Shown here one piece after another: positions 46,362-55,663 of a stretch of DNA of 64,000 bases. The position numbers were made by a program, and so were the translations under genes. Positions within the stretch are counted from its first letter, which is position 1; the number at the start of each line of letters is the position of its first letter. The stretch is from NCBI RefSeq assembly GCF_036245865.1, contig NZ_BTTW01000014.1, forward strand, positions 1 to 64,000, given 5' to 3'. The notes beneath the pieces are model-generated. The model ran no database searches. It saw nothing but the letters and a program-made list of their open reading frames with translations, and had not been told where the DNA came from. Source of the DNA: Corallococcus caeni (lineage in GTDB: Bacteria; Myxococcota; Myxococcia; Myxococcales; Myxococcaceae).

Positions 46362-47957
46362 ATGTCCGCGACCCAGGAAGCGCAGCATTCGCGCATCAGC
46401 CGAGTCTCGCTGGGAGACATCGTCCACCGGTCGGCGTTGCGCTGGCCGGAGCGGACCGCGCTCGTCGATGGGGAGTTGGAGCTCTCCTATGCGGAGCTCG
46501 ACCGGCGCTCGAACGCGTTCGCGCACCACCTGCTCGCGCAGGGCCTTCCCCGGGGCTCGCGCATCGCGATGCTCTGCGGTAACTCGGCGCAGATGGTCAC
46601 CGCCTTCGTGGGCATCTACAAGGCGGGGCTCGTCTGGGTGCCCATCAACACCGGCCTCTCCGTGGAGGCCGTCCGGTACATCCTCGAACACGCCGAGGCC
46701 ACGCACGCCGTCATCGACGCCGAGCTCCTGGCGAAGCCCGGGCTGCGGGCGATGCTCGACGCGCTGGGCACCCGCCTCATCGTCTGCGTGCCGGAGGGAC
46801 AGGCGTCACCGGATGGGGACCCGGCCGCGTTCCTGGACACGCTGAAGGGGCGGCACGGCACCCTGCCGGAGGTGGACATCGAGAGCGGCCAGCTCGCGCA
46901 GATCATGTACACCAGCGGCACCACCGGCCAGCAGAAGGGCGTGATGCACTCGCACGCGTCGGTGCACGCGGCGCTGAGCGGCAACCTCTTCGAGCTGGAG
47001 ATGCGGCCGGGGGACTCCACCCTCTGCGTGCTGCCGATGTTCCACTGCGCGCAGCACACCATCGTGATGACGTTCCTCCTGGCCGGGGCGACCGTCGTCG
47101 TGCGGCGTGCCTTCGACCCGGGCGCGATGCTCGCGACCATCGAGCGGCGGGGCATCACGTTCCTGCTGTGCCTGCCAGTGATGTACGGCGCGATGCTGGC
47201 GCACCCGGCGCGACCGGCGACGAAGCTGTCCAGCCTGCGCCTGTGCCTCTACGTGATGGCGCCCATGGCGCGCACGCTGCTCGTGCAGCTCATCGAGCAC
47301 TTCTGCCCGGGAGGGTTCGCGCTCGCGTCCGGGCAGACGGAGATGTACCCGGCGACGACCCTGTTCAGGCCGGAGCAGCAGCTGAAGCGCTTCGGTTCGT
47401 ACTGGGGCGACTCGGTCGTGACGAACGAGACGGCCATCATGGACGACGACGGCCGGCTGCTCGGGCGCGGCGAAGTGGGAGAGATCGTCCATCGCGGGCC
47501 GAACGTGATGCTCGGCTACTACAAGGACCCGGAGGCGACCGCGCGGGCGAGCGCCTTCGGCTGGCACCACACCGGCGACCTGGGCATGTTCGACGCCGAC
47601 GGCCAGCTGCTCTTCGTGGACCGCAAGAAGGACATGATCAAGACGGGCGGGGAGAACGTCCCGTCCATCAAGGTCGAGGAGGTCCTCCTGCGCCACCCCG
47701 CCGTGCTCCAGGTCGCGGTGGTGGGCCTGCCGCACTCGCGCTGGACGGAGGCGGTGACGGGCTTCGTCGTGCTCAAGCCCGGCGTGTCCGCGACAGAGGC
47801 GGAGCTCAACGCCCACTGCCGCCAGCACCTGGGCGGGTTCGAGGTGCCGAAGGCCCTCGTCCTGCTCCCGGCCATGCCGCAGACGAGCACGGGCAAGGCG
47901 CAAAAGTTCGTGCTCCGGCAGCAGTTCGCGCGGCACTACGAGGACGGGAACGGGTAG
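46362..47957 (+). CDS. Acyl-CoA synthetase (AtuH-like)
   Basis: A 531-residue ANL-family ligase that activates a carboxylic acid to its CoA thioester. Motifs are YTSGTTGQQKGVMHSHAS, GWHHTGDLGMFDADGQ and, at the C-terminus, PQTSTGKAQKFVLR with the catalytic Lys. It would feed the acid form of a terpenoid or branched chain into the pathway. AAGGGAGCAC precedes the ATG at 46362. It is the last gene of the operon, before a probable new promoter at 47969. Confidence 0.88.
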   Translation: MSATQEAQHSRISRVSLGDIVHRSALRWPERTALVDGELELSYAELDRRSNAFAHHLLAQGLPRGSRIAMLCGNSAQMVTAFVGIYKAGLVWVPINTGLSVEAVRYILEHAEATHAVIDAELLAKPGLRAMLDALGTRLIVCVPEGQASPDGDPAAFLDTLKGRHGTLPEVDIESGQLAQIMYTSGTTGQQKGVMHSHASVHAALSGNLFELEMRPGDSTLCVLPMFHCAQHTIVMTFLLAGATVVVRRAFDPGAMLATIERRGITFLLCLPVMYGAMLAHPARPATKLSSLRLCLYVMAPMARTLLVQLIEHFCPGGFALASGQTEMYPATTLFRPEQQLKRFGSYWGDSVVTNETAIMDDDGRLLGRGEVGEIVHRGPNVMLGYYKDPEATARASAFGWHHTGDLGMFDADGQLLFVDRKKDMIKTGGENVPSIKVEEVLLRHPAVLQVAVVGLPHSRWTEAVTGFVVLKPGVSATEAELNAHCRQHLGGFEVPKALVLLPAMPQTSTGKAQKFVLRQQFARHYEDGNG

Positions 47958-47968
47958 GCGGTCCGGAG

Positions 47969-47997
47969 TAGGGTCCTGGGTTTCCTCCCTCCCCAGG
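47969..47997 (+). promoter_or_regulatory. Candidate -10 element and hairpin before the Vps62-like gene
   Basis: TAGGGT (47969-47974) is followed by the stem CCTGGG (47975-47980) with CCCAGG (47992-47997), right before the ATG at 48003. No Shine-Dalgarno sequence and no clear -35 box are seen. The arrangement suggests a separate start and possibly a hairpin near the mRNA 5' end. Confidence 0.3.
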
Positions 47998-48002
47998 TTT
48001 CC

Positions 48003-49796
48003 ATGGCCCTCCGGCAACTCCTTCCTGTCGTCGCGTTCGCCACGACCTCGCTCCTGGCGAACCCGGCCCACGCGAACACTGTCTACGGCCTTTGGCAGGG
48101 CTCAGGGGGACAGAGCCCCTCGGGTCCGGGCAACCGGGTGTTCCTGCTGGACTCCCAGACGTCCAGCAACCCGGTGACGTTCACGCTGACGTCGTCCGCG
48201 GATGCGTGGCTCTACCTGCTGGATGCGAACGGCACGGTCCTCGCGCAGGACAACAACGGCGGTGGCGGCACGAACTCGCGCCTGGTCGTCACGCTGTCCC
48301 CGGGCAGCTACCAGCTGGTCGCGGCGACGGCGCTGGCGGGCCAGAGCGCGGAGTTCACCCTGGCGTCGGACTCCGGCGTGCTGCGCGCTCCCAGGGCCCT
48401 GGAGGTCCGGCCCACGAGCCGCTTCACCTGGGTCTACGATGATCACGGCACCGGCGCGACGAACGACATCGCCATCTGGCGTCCCGACCTCTCCCAGACC
48501 CCGGGCTTCTTCTCGCTGGGCGACGTCGCCATGCCCCGCCGGGGACAGGCCCCAGCGACGACGTTCGTCGTGCGAGGCGAGGGCGACCTGCTCGCGCGTC
48601 CGTCCAACTACACGTGGATCTGGGACGACTCCGGCTCCGGTGGCACGCACGACGTCTCCTTCTGGGAGCCCGTCGCGCCCGCGGGCTACACCTGCCTGGG
48701 CCACGTCGCGGTGCTGGGCTACTCCAAGCCCTCCACGGACCTCATCCGCTGCGTGCGGAGCGAATACGTGCTGCCCGCGAATCCCGCCTGGGTGTGGGAC
48801 GACAGCGGCTCCGGCGCGGACGACGACATCGGCGTGTGGCAGGCGGTGGCGCGCGACCACCGCGGCTTGCCCGCGTCCACCTTCGTCTCCCGTCCCAGCC
48901 ACGGCGACACCGGCGGCAACCGCTACTGGGTCCTCAACAAGAGCGCCACGTCCAACGCGGAGCTGCGGGGCCTGCCCGTGGACGCGCAGACGGTGGCGGC
49001 GTTCGCGCCGCGCGTGTGGCTGCATCCGGACGAGGCCTACTTCCCGTCCTCCACGCAGTTCCACCTGGCCAACGTCCACGAGGAGAACGGCCACCTGGTG
49101 ACGAACCAGGCGCTGGGCTGTGATTCCTGCACGGATCCGCAGTTCCTGGACGGCCAGCGCCCCAGCCAGACACCGGTGCCCGTCTACGCGCAGGTCATCC
49201 CGCGCACCCAGGGCGGCCTGCCGACGAACGTGACGGACGTGCTGTATTGGAATTTCTATCCGTACAACAATGGCAAGCGGGTGTGCATTGGCTGGTATTC
49301 GCCCTGGGGCTGCGTGGGCGGCTACTCCACGTTCGGCAACCACGTGGGGGACTGGGAACACCTCACCGTGCGCTTCATCGACGGGCGCCCCGCGCAGGTC
49401 TACCTGAGCCAGCACGCGGACGGGCAGGGCTTTGCCTTCGGCGACAAGGCGGTGTTCCTCACCGGCTGGCACCCGGAGGTCTTCTCCGCCAATGGCTCGC
49501 ACGGCCTCTACCCGGACGCCGCCCGGCACATCTACGAGACCCTCTTCAACGGCGACTTCCTGGCGGATGACACCGGTGCCGGGCTGGCGTGGGACACCTG
49601 GAACAACGTGGTGGTCATTCCCTGGCAGCCGGCGGGGACGTACACGGGGTCGCTCGCCTGGATGAACCTCACGGCGTACTGGGGCAACCCCGAGGCGGGC
49701 TGCGACAACCCGACCGGCTACTGCGTGAACAGCGGCGGTCCCTCTCCGCTGCGGAACCGGTCGGTGTACCAGCCGGATTACATGACCCTGGAGTAG
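48003..49796 (+). CDS. Secreted Vps62-like (DUF946) protein
   Basis: A 597-residue protein with a signal peptide (VAFATTSLLANPAHA, cleavage after residue about 24). Residues 25-115 resemble a PPC beta-domain. Then three repeats with W-x-W/Y-DD-x-G-S/T-G (WVYDDHGTGATNDIAIWRPD, WIWDDSGSGGTHDVSFWEP, WVWDDSGSGADDDIGVWQAV) match the eukaryote-linked Vps62 family. The C-terminal half has GNHVGDWEHLTVRFIDGRPA. Function in bacteria is unknown. It begins 45 bases after the atu-like operon but likely has its own promoter. Confidence 0.82.
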   Translation: MALRQLLPVVAFATTSLLANPAHANTVYGLWQGSGGQSPSGPGNRVFLLDSQTSSNPVTFTLTSSADAWLYLLDANGTVLAQDNNGGGGTNSRLVVTLSPGSYQLVAATALAGQSAEFTLASDSGVLRAPRALEVRPTSRFTWVYDDHGTGATNDIAIWRPDLSQTPGFFSLGDVAMPRRGQAPATTFVVRGEGDLLARPSNYTWIWDDSGSGGTHDVSFWEPVAPAGYTCLGHVAVLGYSKPSTDLIRCVRSEYVLPANPAWVWDDSGSGADDDIGVWQAVARDHRGLPASTFVSRPSHGDTGGNRYWVLNKSATSNAELRGLPVDAQTVAAFAPRVWLHPDEAYFPSSTQFHLANVHEENGHLVTNQALGCDSCTDPQFLDGQRPSQTPVPVYAQVIPRTQGGLPTNVTDVLYWNFYPYNNGKRVCIGWYSPWGCVGGYSTFGNHVGDWEHLTVRFIDGRPAQVYLSQHADGQGFAFGDKAVFLTGWHPEVFSANGSHGLYPDAARHIYETLFNGDFLADDTGAGLAWDTWNNVVVIPWQPAGTYTGSLAWMNLTAYWGNPEAGCDNPTGYCVNSGGPSPLRNRSVYQPDYMTLE

Positions 49797-49820
49797 GGCA
49801 GGGCATCCGGCGGCACGGAT

Positions 49821-49875
49821 CGGGGTGGAGAGCACGTGGACCTCCACCCCGGTGCGCTCCGGCGCTGAACGCCGG
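49821..49875. terminator. Convergent hairpin terminator-like pair
   Basis: CGGGGTGGAG (49821-49830) pairs with CTCCACCCCG (49842-49851), a perfect 10-bp stem. A second stem CCGGCG/CGCCGG spans 49859-49875. They lie between the convergent Vps62-like gene and a small lipoprotein gene. No T-run. Confidence 0.55.
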
Positions 49876-49883
49876 GCGCGGTG

Positions 49884-50144
49884 CTAGCAGTTGTCGGGCT
49901 CATAGACGGCGAAGTCCGTCTTCGTTCCGAAGACGCGCAGCGTGTGGCCACAACTGCAATCACCGTGTCCGACCTGCGTGCTGTAGGTCGCGTCGCTGTA
50001 GTACGTCACGAAGGAGAAGCCCTCGCAGTAGGGCAGCTCGTCCTCGCGTGTGGCCAGCTGGGGCTCCTGGCCCAGGTCCTCGACACCGCCACAGCCCGCC
50101 AGCAAGCCAACGGCCAACAGTCCACCCATGAGGCTCTTGCGCAT
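49884..50144 (-). CDS. Small lipoprotein, unknown
   Basis: An 86-residue lipoprotein: MRKSLMGGLLAVGLLAGCGG (lipobox LLAGC). The mature part has four cysteines (LPYCEGFSF, HGDCSCGHTL and the C-terminal YEPDNC), a disulfide pattern seen in short myxobacterial DUF6289-like peptides. No function is known. It is divergent from the first of the tandem propeller lipoproteins. Confidence 0.78.
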   Translation of the reverse strand: MRKSLMGGLLAVGLLAGCGGVEDLGQEPQLATREDELPYCEGFSFVTYYSDATYSTQVGHGDCSCGHTLRVFGTKTDFAVYEPDNC

Positions 50145-50322
50145 CGTGAGGATCTCCAGACAGTCATTCAGGTTTGTGAGGCCTTCCCAGGATAGCGCAC
50201 CTCACCCGGAAGAAGTCGTCCTCAAGACCTCTGCGCGCCGTGGCGCGGACGTGATAGTCATTGCCGGAGGGAACATCCGGGTGTCGGGCCGGCGGCACCC
50301 CTGAGTTCGAGGGGGAGTCCAG

Positions 50323-51774
50323 ATGACAAGCACTGGGAGTGGAGCGCTCGCACGGGCCGTGGTCCTGCTGTTCCTGGGCCTGGGAATGGCCTCCTGCGGG
50401 ACGACGGAGCCAGGGCCGACGGAGGAGGTCCTTCCGAGTCTCGACGTGCTGCACGAGGGTGCGTGGCTGATGGGTGTGGACTCGCGGGAGCGCTACCTGC
50501 TCTTCACGGCCCAGAATGTCTTCGGCACGTACGCGAAGGTGCTTCCCGACGGTGGGGACATCCGGGTCTCCGACCCGGCGGAAGCCGCCATCTTCGCGCA
50601 GGACGGCGACTCGGTGCTGCTCTGGAGTCCTCTGAGCGGGGAGAAGACCCGGACGGCGTGGCTGTGGCGGCTCGGCCCCAAGGCCGGCATCCCCTTCACC
50701 ACGCGGTCCCAGGGCGACATCGTCCATGACCGCGCGCTGTCCTACGTGGCCTTCACGGAAGCCGACGCCGAGGCAGGGACGACGTCGATGCGCGTGATGG
50801 ACGCGGCCACCTGCACCGTGAAGGCCTGTCCCCTCCGGACGCTGCTCCAGGTCCCGGGGAACACGCTGTTGCTCCAGGGCGGGGGGACGACCGTGCTCGC
50901 GTCGGATGCGACGCGGGCGTGGCTCATCGACGTGCCCTCGGGTGCCGTGACGGAGCTGGGGACGGTGGCGGGCCCGTCCGTGCTGCTCGGGGGCGGCAGC
51001 CACTACAGCGTGTTCGACAGGGCAGGGCACCTCCAGGTGTTCGACACCGCCACGCGCACCCTCCAGTGGGAGCGGTCCTGGGCCGAGGAAGTCGACCGCA
51101 AGGACTGGAATGTCCTCTCCGCGCTGATGACCGACGCGACGACCGTCGTCCTCAACATCAAGGAGCCCCCGCCGCCGCCTCCCGCCTTCCCGACCGACCG
51201 CGACACCGTCACGTGTGATGCGACGGGGTGCCGTGTCTTCGGGTACTGGGAAGGGGCTTGCTGGTATGGCGCGGGCCGTACGGATCTCGTGTCCTGCAAC
51301 CGCACCGTGCGGTGCGGCCCGTATGGATGCGAGTACCAGCTCACCTACTTCGATGCCTCGATGCGGTTGCTCGTGAACACGACGACCTCCCGCGCCGACT
51401 CGCCGCATGCGGTCTTCAACGCGGACCTGTCGCAGCATGCGTCGCTGCGGCTGGATGGCTCCCTCCAGGAGCTGAGCTGGGACGGGCCCGCCGGGCTCCG
51501 CACCGCGAGGGTGTCTGGTCAGGTGGACACGCGCCTCTTCACCTTCCTGCCGAACGCGGAGCGTCTGGTGTTCGCCCAGGTGGTGCCGCGCTCCGACGAG
51601 GGGTTCGAAACCCATCTGGTGGCCTGGGACGGAGTGGCCCTGACGGACCTGCTGAAGCTGCCGGGCGCGCCCGCCTCCAACGCGCAATATGCCCCCACGA
51701 CGGGTTCCCCCACCACGCTGTACGTGACCGTCGCGGGGCCGTCCTCCCTGAACATCGTCCGGATCCGGCTCTAG
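50323..51774 (+). CDS. Propeller-like lipoprotein, tandem copy 1
   Basis: A 483-residue lipoprotein (VVLLFLGLGMASCGTT, lipobox MASC). Repeated blade-like segments such as AWLIDVPSGAVTELGTVAGP and LQVFDTATRTLQWERSW suggest a beta-propeller. A middle insert with several cysteines (CDATGCRVFGYWEGACWYG, RCGPYGCEYQ) is likely disulfide-linked. It is followed by a paralog 31 bases downstream. Confidence 0.78.
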   Translation: MTSTGSGALARAVVLLFLGLGMASCGTTEPGPTEEVLPSLDVLHEGAWLMGVDSRERYLLFTAQNVFGTYAKVLPDGGDIRVSDPAEAAIFAQDGDSVLLWSPLSGEKTRTAWLWRLGPKAGIPFTTRSQGDIVHDRALSYVAFTEADAEAGTTSMRVMDAATCTVKACPLRTLLQVPGNTLLLQGGGTTVLASDATRAWLIDVPSGAVTELGTVAGPSVLLGGGSHYSVFDRAGHLQVFDTATRTLQWERSWAEEVDRKDWNVLSALMTDATTVVLNIKEPPPPPPAFPTDRDTVTCDATGCRVFGYWEGACWYGAGRTDLVSCNRTVRCGPYGCEYQLTYFDASMRLLVNTTTSRADSPHAVFNADLSQHASLRLDGSLQELSWDGPAGLRTARVSGQVDTRLFTFLPNAERLVFAQVVPRSDEGFETHLVAWDGVALTDLLKLPGAPASNAQYAPTTGSPTTLYVTVAGPSSLNIVRIRL

Positions 51775-51805
51775 TTTCGGGCCGCGCTGCTTCGAAGGGC
51801 TTTCA

Positions 51806-53251
51806 ATGACTGCTCAAGCACGAAGTGCCTCCCCGCGCCGGATGTGGAGGCTGCTGGGCTTGCTGCTGGCGAGCCTGGGCGCCACCCATTGCCATGGAGA
51901 CGGAGACGGGAGTGATTCCTTCCGGACCGTGACCCGTGACGCCCGCCTGCTCCAGGTGGATGAAGGACAGCGCGTCCTGTTGTCCGTTCGCGCGGATGGC
52001 ACCTACGCGCAGGCGCTTCCCACGGGAGAGCCCGTGCGCATCGCGGACGTGGCGGTGGGGGCGGACATCTCGGCCGACAGCCAGACGGCGGTGCTGTGGA
52101 GCGCGGAGGTGAACGGCGAGCGGACCGTCTGGCTCTGGCGGCCCGGCACGCCGGAGGCCCTCGTGCTCAGCCAGAAGGCGCGGGGCACGGTGCGGTACGG
52201 CGCGGCGCAGGGCTACGTGGCCTTCCTGGAACGGGACGACGCGGGAGCCACCTCCGTCCGTCTGGCGGTGACGGCGTCCTGCACGCCCGGCGACTGCGCG
52301 CTCCAGACGCCCCTCCAGGTCCAGACCCACGCGCCGGTGCTCGAAAGCGGTGGCACCACGGTGTCCCTGGTGGATGGGCTCCACCGCTGGTTGATCGACG
52401 TACCCTCCGGCACGGTCACGGACCTGGGCAGCCTGCCAGGGCCCTCGTTCCTGTCGCCCGCCGGGACCCGCTACGGCTGGGTGGTGGAGGATGCGCGGCA
52501 TGTGCGGGTGTTCGACACCGCCACGGGCGCGCAGCTCTGGGAACAGGGCGCCAACCACGCCCCCGTCTACCTGGAGTGGACCTATACCGGTGCCTTCATG
52601 TTCAACGAGGCGAGCGTCCTGGTGACCGCCTTCGCGACGGAACAATGGGGAGGCCCCTCCTTGCCCGATTCCCACTTCATGGACACGTGCTGGGACCAGG
52701 GCTGCAGGCAGGTCACGGGTCTCTACGCGTGCAGTCCGGTCGTGCTCTCCGGACAGCCGGCGATGCATTGCCTGTCGGACCCCTGCATCACGCGCGGCTG
52801 CACGACGGGCGCACCCGAACTCCGGAACGGTGAGGGAGCGTTGATCCACGGCAACAGCAGCGGCGTGCTCGCCGGTCCCTTCTTCAACCAGGGCTTCGCG
52901 GACGCGGTATCGCTCAGGGGCGTCGCGGGGCAGCAGCTCTGGCTGGAATGGACACGGCAGGAGTCGCTCTGGAAGTTGAACCTGGACGCTCCCGCCCCGA
53001 CGGCGCCCATCCAGTTCCTTCCGGACCAGCAGCGGGTGCTGTTCCATCAGCCGGTGTCACGGGAGGACGGGACGTTCGAAAACCATCTCTGGACGTGGGA
53101 CCGGTTCGAGCGCGTCGACCTGGGCCTGCTGGACGGAACGCCCGGGCCCACCCGTCTCATGCGGGACCACCCGCCCACGGCCTACCTGGATGTCGACACC
53201 GCGAACGCGGACGGCACCACCACTCCGTCCATCATTCGCGTCGAGCTTTGA
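51806..53251 (+). CDS. Propeller-like lipoprotein, tandem copy 2
   Basis: A 481-residue paralog of the gene before it, with a hydrophobic signal (LLGLLLASLGATHCHGDG; the lipobox ATHC is atypical but the Cys is well placed). Shared blocks are WLIDVPSGTVTDLGSLPGPS, HVRVFDTATGAQLWEQG and a matching cysteine insert (CWDQGCRQVTGLYACSP). Function is unknown. Confidence 0.78.
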   Translation: MTAQARSASPRRMWRLLGLLLASLGATHCHGDGDGSDSFRTVTRDARLLQVDEGQRVLLSVRADGTYAQALPTGEPVRIADVAVGADISADSQTAVLWSAEVNGERTVWLWRPGTPEALVLSQKARGTVRYGAAQGYVAFLERDDAGATSVRLAVTASCTPGDCALQTPLQVQTHAPVLESGGTTVSLVDGLHRWLIDVPSGTVTDLGSLPGPSFLSPAGTRYGWVVEDARHVRVFDTATGAQLWEQGANHAPVYLEWTYTGAFMFNEASVLVTAFATEQWGGPSLPDSHFMDTCWDQGCRQVTGLYACSPVVLSGQPAMHCLSDPCITRGCTTGAPELRNGEGALIHGNSSGVLAGPFFNQGFADAVSLRGVAGQQLWLEWTRQESLWKLNLDAPAPTAPIQFLPDQQRVLFHQPVSREDGTFENHLWTWDRFERVDLGLLDGTPGPTRLMRDHPPTAYLDVDTANADGTTTPSIIRVEL

Positions 53252-53284
53252 TGGAGCGCCCCATGGCCCTGGAGGGGCTTGACG

Positions 53285-54706
53285 TCAGCCCAGGAGGCCG
53301 TAGGGCTTCCACTCCAGGATCTTCAGGTCGAACCCGGCCTGGCGCTTCCCGGCGATCCAGTCCTCGAGGGCACTCAACGCGGAGGCCTCGTCATCGAAGC
53401 GCTGGCGCTCGCCGTCGCGGGTGACCAGCGTGGTGCCGTCCACGATGGCCGACGTGTACTCCGTCTTCGGCCCGCCGTAGTTCGCGAGCTCCCGTTCGAG
53501 CGGACCCCGGCCGGGAATCATGGACGTGACCCGCAGGAAGTCGCCCGTGTAGCGGGCCTCCAGCCGGCGCACCTCTTGCGCGGCGTCATCAGGCGTCGCG
53601 AAGGCGAAGCGGAACGTGCGCAGCGACCCGTTGTTCTGGCCCGCGTGGAGCTGGACGACGGCGCCGAAGCGTTCGATTTCGAGGAAGAGGTCGCCCCGCT
53701 TGCGCCAGAAGGTGACGCGCTCCGAGGCCCGCTGCTTCACGTCGAGGGCCGGCGGCGTTCCCTGCCCGAGCAGCTGCTTCCCGTCGAAGATGTGCAGGGG
53801 AAGGCTGCCCGGGCGCATCAGCCACACCTCGCCCGTCTTGCGCTGCGCGTAGACGACGTCCTTCGCGCGCGCGTTCGCCGACGCCTGGGCCGCGATGCCG
53901 GCGATGTCGAGTCCCTCGAGCTCCTCGGCGGTGGGGGCATCCGGCTCGCGGACCTGCGGGGCCTGGGTCGCGTCCGTGAAGACGGGCTCGCCCTTCCGGA
54001 TGCGCTCGAACAGCGCGTCGTGGTGCAGCTCCCCGAGGTCGACGTTCCAGAGCTCGGGACGGAGGAAGGTGGACGCGAGGGTGACGGCGGCGTCGCCGGA
54101 GCGGCCGTTCTCCAGGTGATGCTCGGCGTGGACCTCGCCGTAGCAGGTGACGTCGTGATCGTTCTCGTCGAGGAAGCGCGTGGTGAGGTCACCCGCCACG
54201 ACGAGGCTCTCATCGTTGTAGACGCCCTGGATGACGTCCCGGACCACGAGGTCGCCGAGGACCAGGAAGTTCCCCGACGTCTGGAGCCCCCACGCCGTGC
54301 AACGGCCCAGGACCACGACCGTTGAATCCGGCCCACAGTCCTCCAGCACCCCCTCCACCTCCAGGTCTCCGAGCACGATGAGGGGACAGGTGACGCGCAG
54401 CGAGCTGGGAGCCCGGGCGTTGCCCGTGACGACGCGGGCCTCGGAGACGGACCCTTCGAGCACCACGTCCACGGGCGCCAGCAGCTCGCGCATCACCAGG
54501 GCCGCGAAGCCGATGGGCGAGAGGGGACCGGGACACAGCGCCTGGGCGAACTGGGAGGGCGACAGCCGCGCCTCCTCGCGGAAGACCCCGGCGAGCGACG
54601 AGACCGAGGGCTTGCCGTGGTGGGAGAGCGCGTCGAGGGCGGCCCCTTCGAGCCGGGCGAGCGTGGACTCCGCGCGCGCGAGGAAGTCGTTCTGGGAGAG
54701 GTGCAT
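53285..54706 (-). CDS. Polymer-forming-like protein with WGR-like C-terminus
   Basis: A 473-residue cytosolic protein. Residues 75-215 are a chain of short hydrophobic beta-helix rungs (VVLEGSVSEARVVTGNAR, LIVLGDLEVEGVLED, FLVLGDLVVRDVIQGVYNDE, LVVAGDLTTRFLDE), similar to bactofilin-like polymer-forming domains. The last 45 residues (DGTTLVTRDGERQRFDDEAS, then ALSALEDWIAGKRQAGFDL) recall a WGR domain. It ends 33 bases from the convergent propeller lipoprotein. Function is unknown. Confidence 0.7.
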   Translation of the reverse strand: MHLSQNDFLARAESTLARLEGAALDALSHHGKPSVSSLAGVFREEARLSPSQFAQALCPGPLSPIGFAALVMRELLAPVDVVLEGSVSEARVVTGNARAPSSLRVTCPLIVLGDLEVEGVLEDCGPDSTVVVLGRCTAWGLQTSGNFLVLGDLVVRDVIQGVYNDESLVVAGDLTTRFLDENDHDVTCYGEVHAEHHLENGRSGDAAVTLASTFLRPELWNVDLGELHHDALFERIRKGEPVFTDATQAPQVREPDAPTAEELEGLDIAGIAAQASANARAKDVVYAQRKTGEVWLMRPGSLPLHIFDGKQLLGQGTPPALDVKQRASERVTFWRKRGDLFLEIERFGAVVQLHAGQNNGSLRTFRFAFATPDDAAQEVRRLEARYTGDFLRVTSMIPGRGPLERELANYGGPKTEYTSAIVDGTTLVTRDGERQRFDDEASALSALEDWIAGKRQAGFDLKILEWKPYGLLG

Positions 54707-54793
54707 GCGCGCGCATGCTACCCACGCGAAGCACCTCCCACTACCGCGAAGCCCGGACGTGAAGCCCGGGCCTCGCGGGCGAAGCCATGGCGC

Positions 54794-55099
54794 TCAGATC
54801 TCCGCGGTGGCTTCCGGATGCTCCTCGCTGCAGACCTGCGAGGCGTCATCGGCCTCGCGGGCTTCGTCCGCGCTCACCGAGGCGGAGGGATCCGTGGGCT
54901 CGGAGCGGGCGGTGGGATTGCACCACGTGGGGTACTCCGCGCCACACGTGGTGCGGCGGTTCATGACGGCGCACGTATCCGCGCACGTCCACATCCAACA
55001 CCAGTCATCACACTGCGGCGGCAGGGCAAAAGCAGACGAGGGGGCGGCGATGGAAAAGACAGCCGAAACCGTCAGCAGGGACTTCATCAGCGTGCGCAT
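54794..55099 (-). CDS. Small secreted Cys-rich protein
   Basis: A 101-residue protein with a signal peptide (MKSLLTVSAVFSIAAPSSAF, cleavage before ALPP) and seven cysteines, four of them in the pattern C-x3-C-x4-C-x3-C (CDDWCWMWTCADTC). The C-terminal third is acidic and Ser/Asp-rich. I recognise no family. The ATG at 55099 fits the signal peptide; the ORF extends upstream without conservation. Confidence 0.65.
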   Translation of the reverse strand: MRTLMKSLLTVSAVFSIAAPSSAFALPPQCDDWCWMWTCADTCAVMNRRTTCGAEYPTWCNPTARSEPTDPSASVSADEAREADDASQVCSEEHPEATAEI

Positions 55100-55663
55100 G
55101 CGTGCTCCGTCTGGGAAGAACTGCATGCACAGCTTGACCGTGTTGTATCGGCTCGTGAATGAGTCCATTTCGACGAGCCATCGAGACAGGCTGCGCGGTC
55201 CGTCAGGACCTGCCATGCCGGGACCGCCACAAGAGATTTGTTCGGCGCAGCGGTTGCCGCGTCCCGTTGGCGCCAGGTGTCATGGCCCTGACGCGCTGAA
55301 ACAACCGGCGCATTGTCGTCAGACACCCCCATGCCCAGGGGTGTCCGTCGTGCACACCACGGCCCTTCGCCCTGGAAGCCCCGCGCTCAGGCTCCTGCCC
55401 GTGCCGTCAGCGCGGCACGCGCCCGGCCCACGAGCCACGCGGCGCCCCGGCCCGCGTCCTTCACGAGCGGTAGCCATGGGGCTGGGCGCCCGCGCAGGCG
55501 TCCAGGTCGGAGCCCCCCTGCGTCCGGCAACCGGGCAGGGGACAACGTTCCCACGGGATCCACGTCCAGGGCCCTGCTGGCGGCGGCTGCCTGCCTCCCC
55601 ACCGCGAGCCTGGGCGAGCGAATCGCTTCCCCTGGACACCGCCCATGCGTATCACTGGCCTCC
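55100..55663. other. 564-base region without a recognised gene
   Basis: This gap between the Cys-rich secreted protein gene and the helicase gene shows no ORF with natural protein composition; those present are Arg/Ala/Pro-rich shadows. A perfect inverted repeat, GACACCCC (55322-55329) with GGGGTGTC (55338-55345), stands near the middle. It probably contains the helicase leader and promoter. I see no RNA gene. Confidence 0.55.
55322..55345. repeat. 8-bp-arm inverted repeat
   Basis: GACACCCC and GGGGTGTC are perfect complements around CATGCCCA. The site could be a hairpin or a dimer-protein binding site in the long spacer before the helicase gene. Confidence 0.4.

Noticed and set aside
55313-55663. 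Upstream extension of the helicase frame
   Set aside because: Arg/Pro/Ala-rich, not protein-like, and overlaps an inverted repeat; the GTG at 55664 is preferred.
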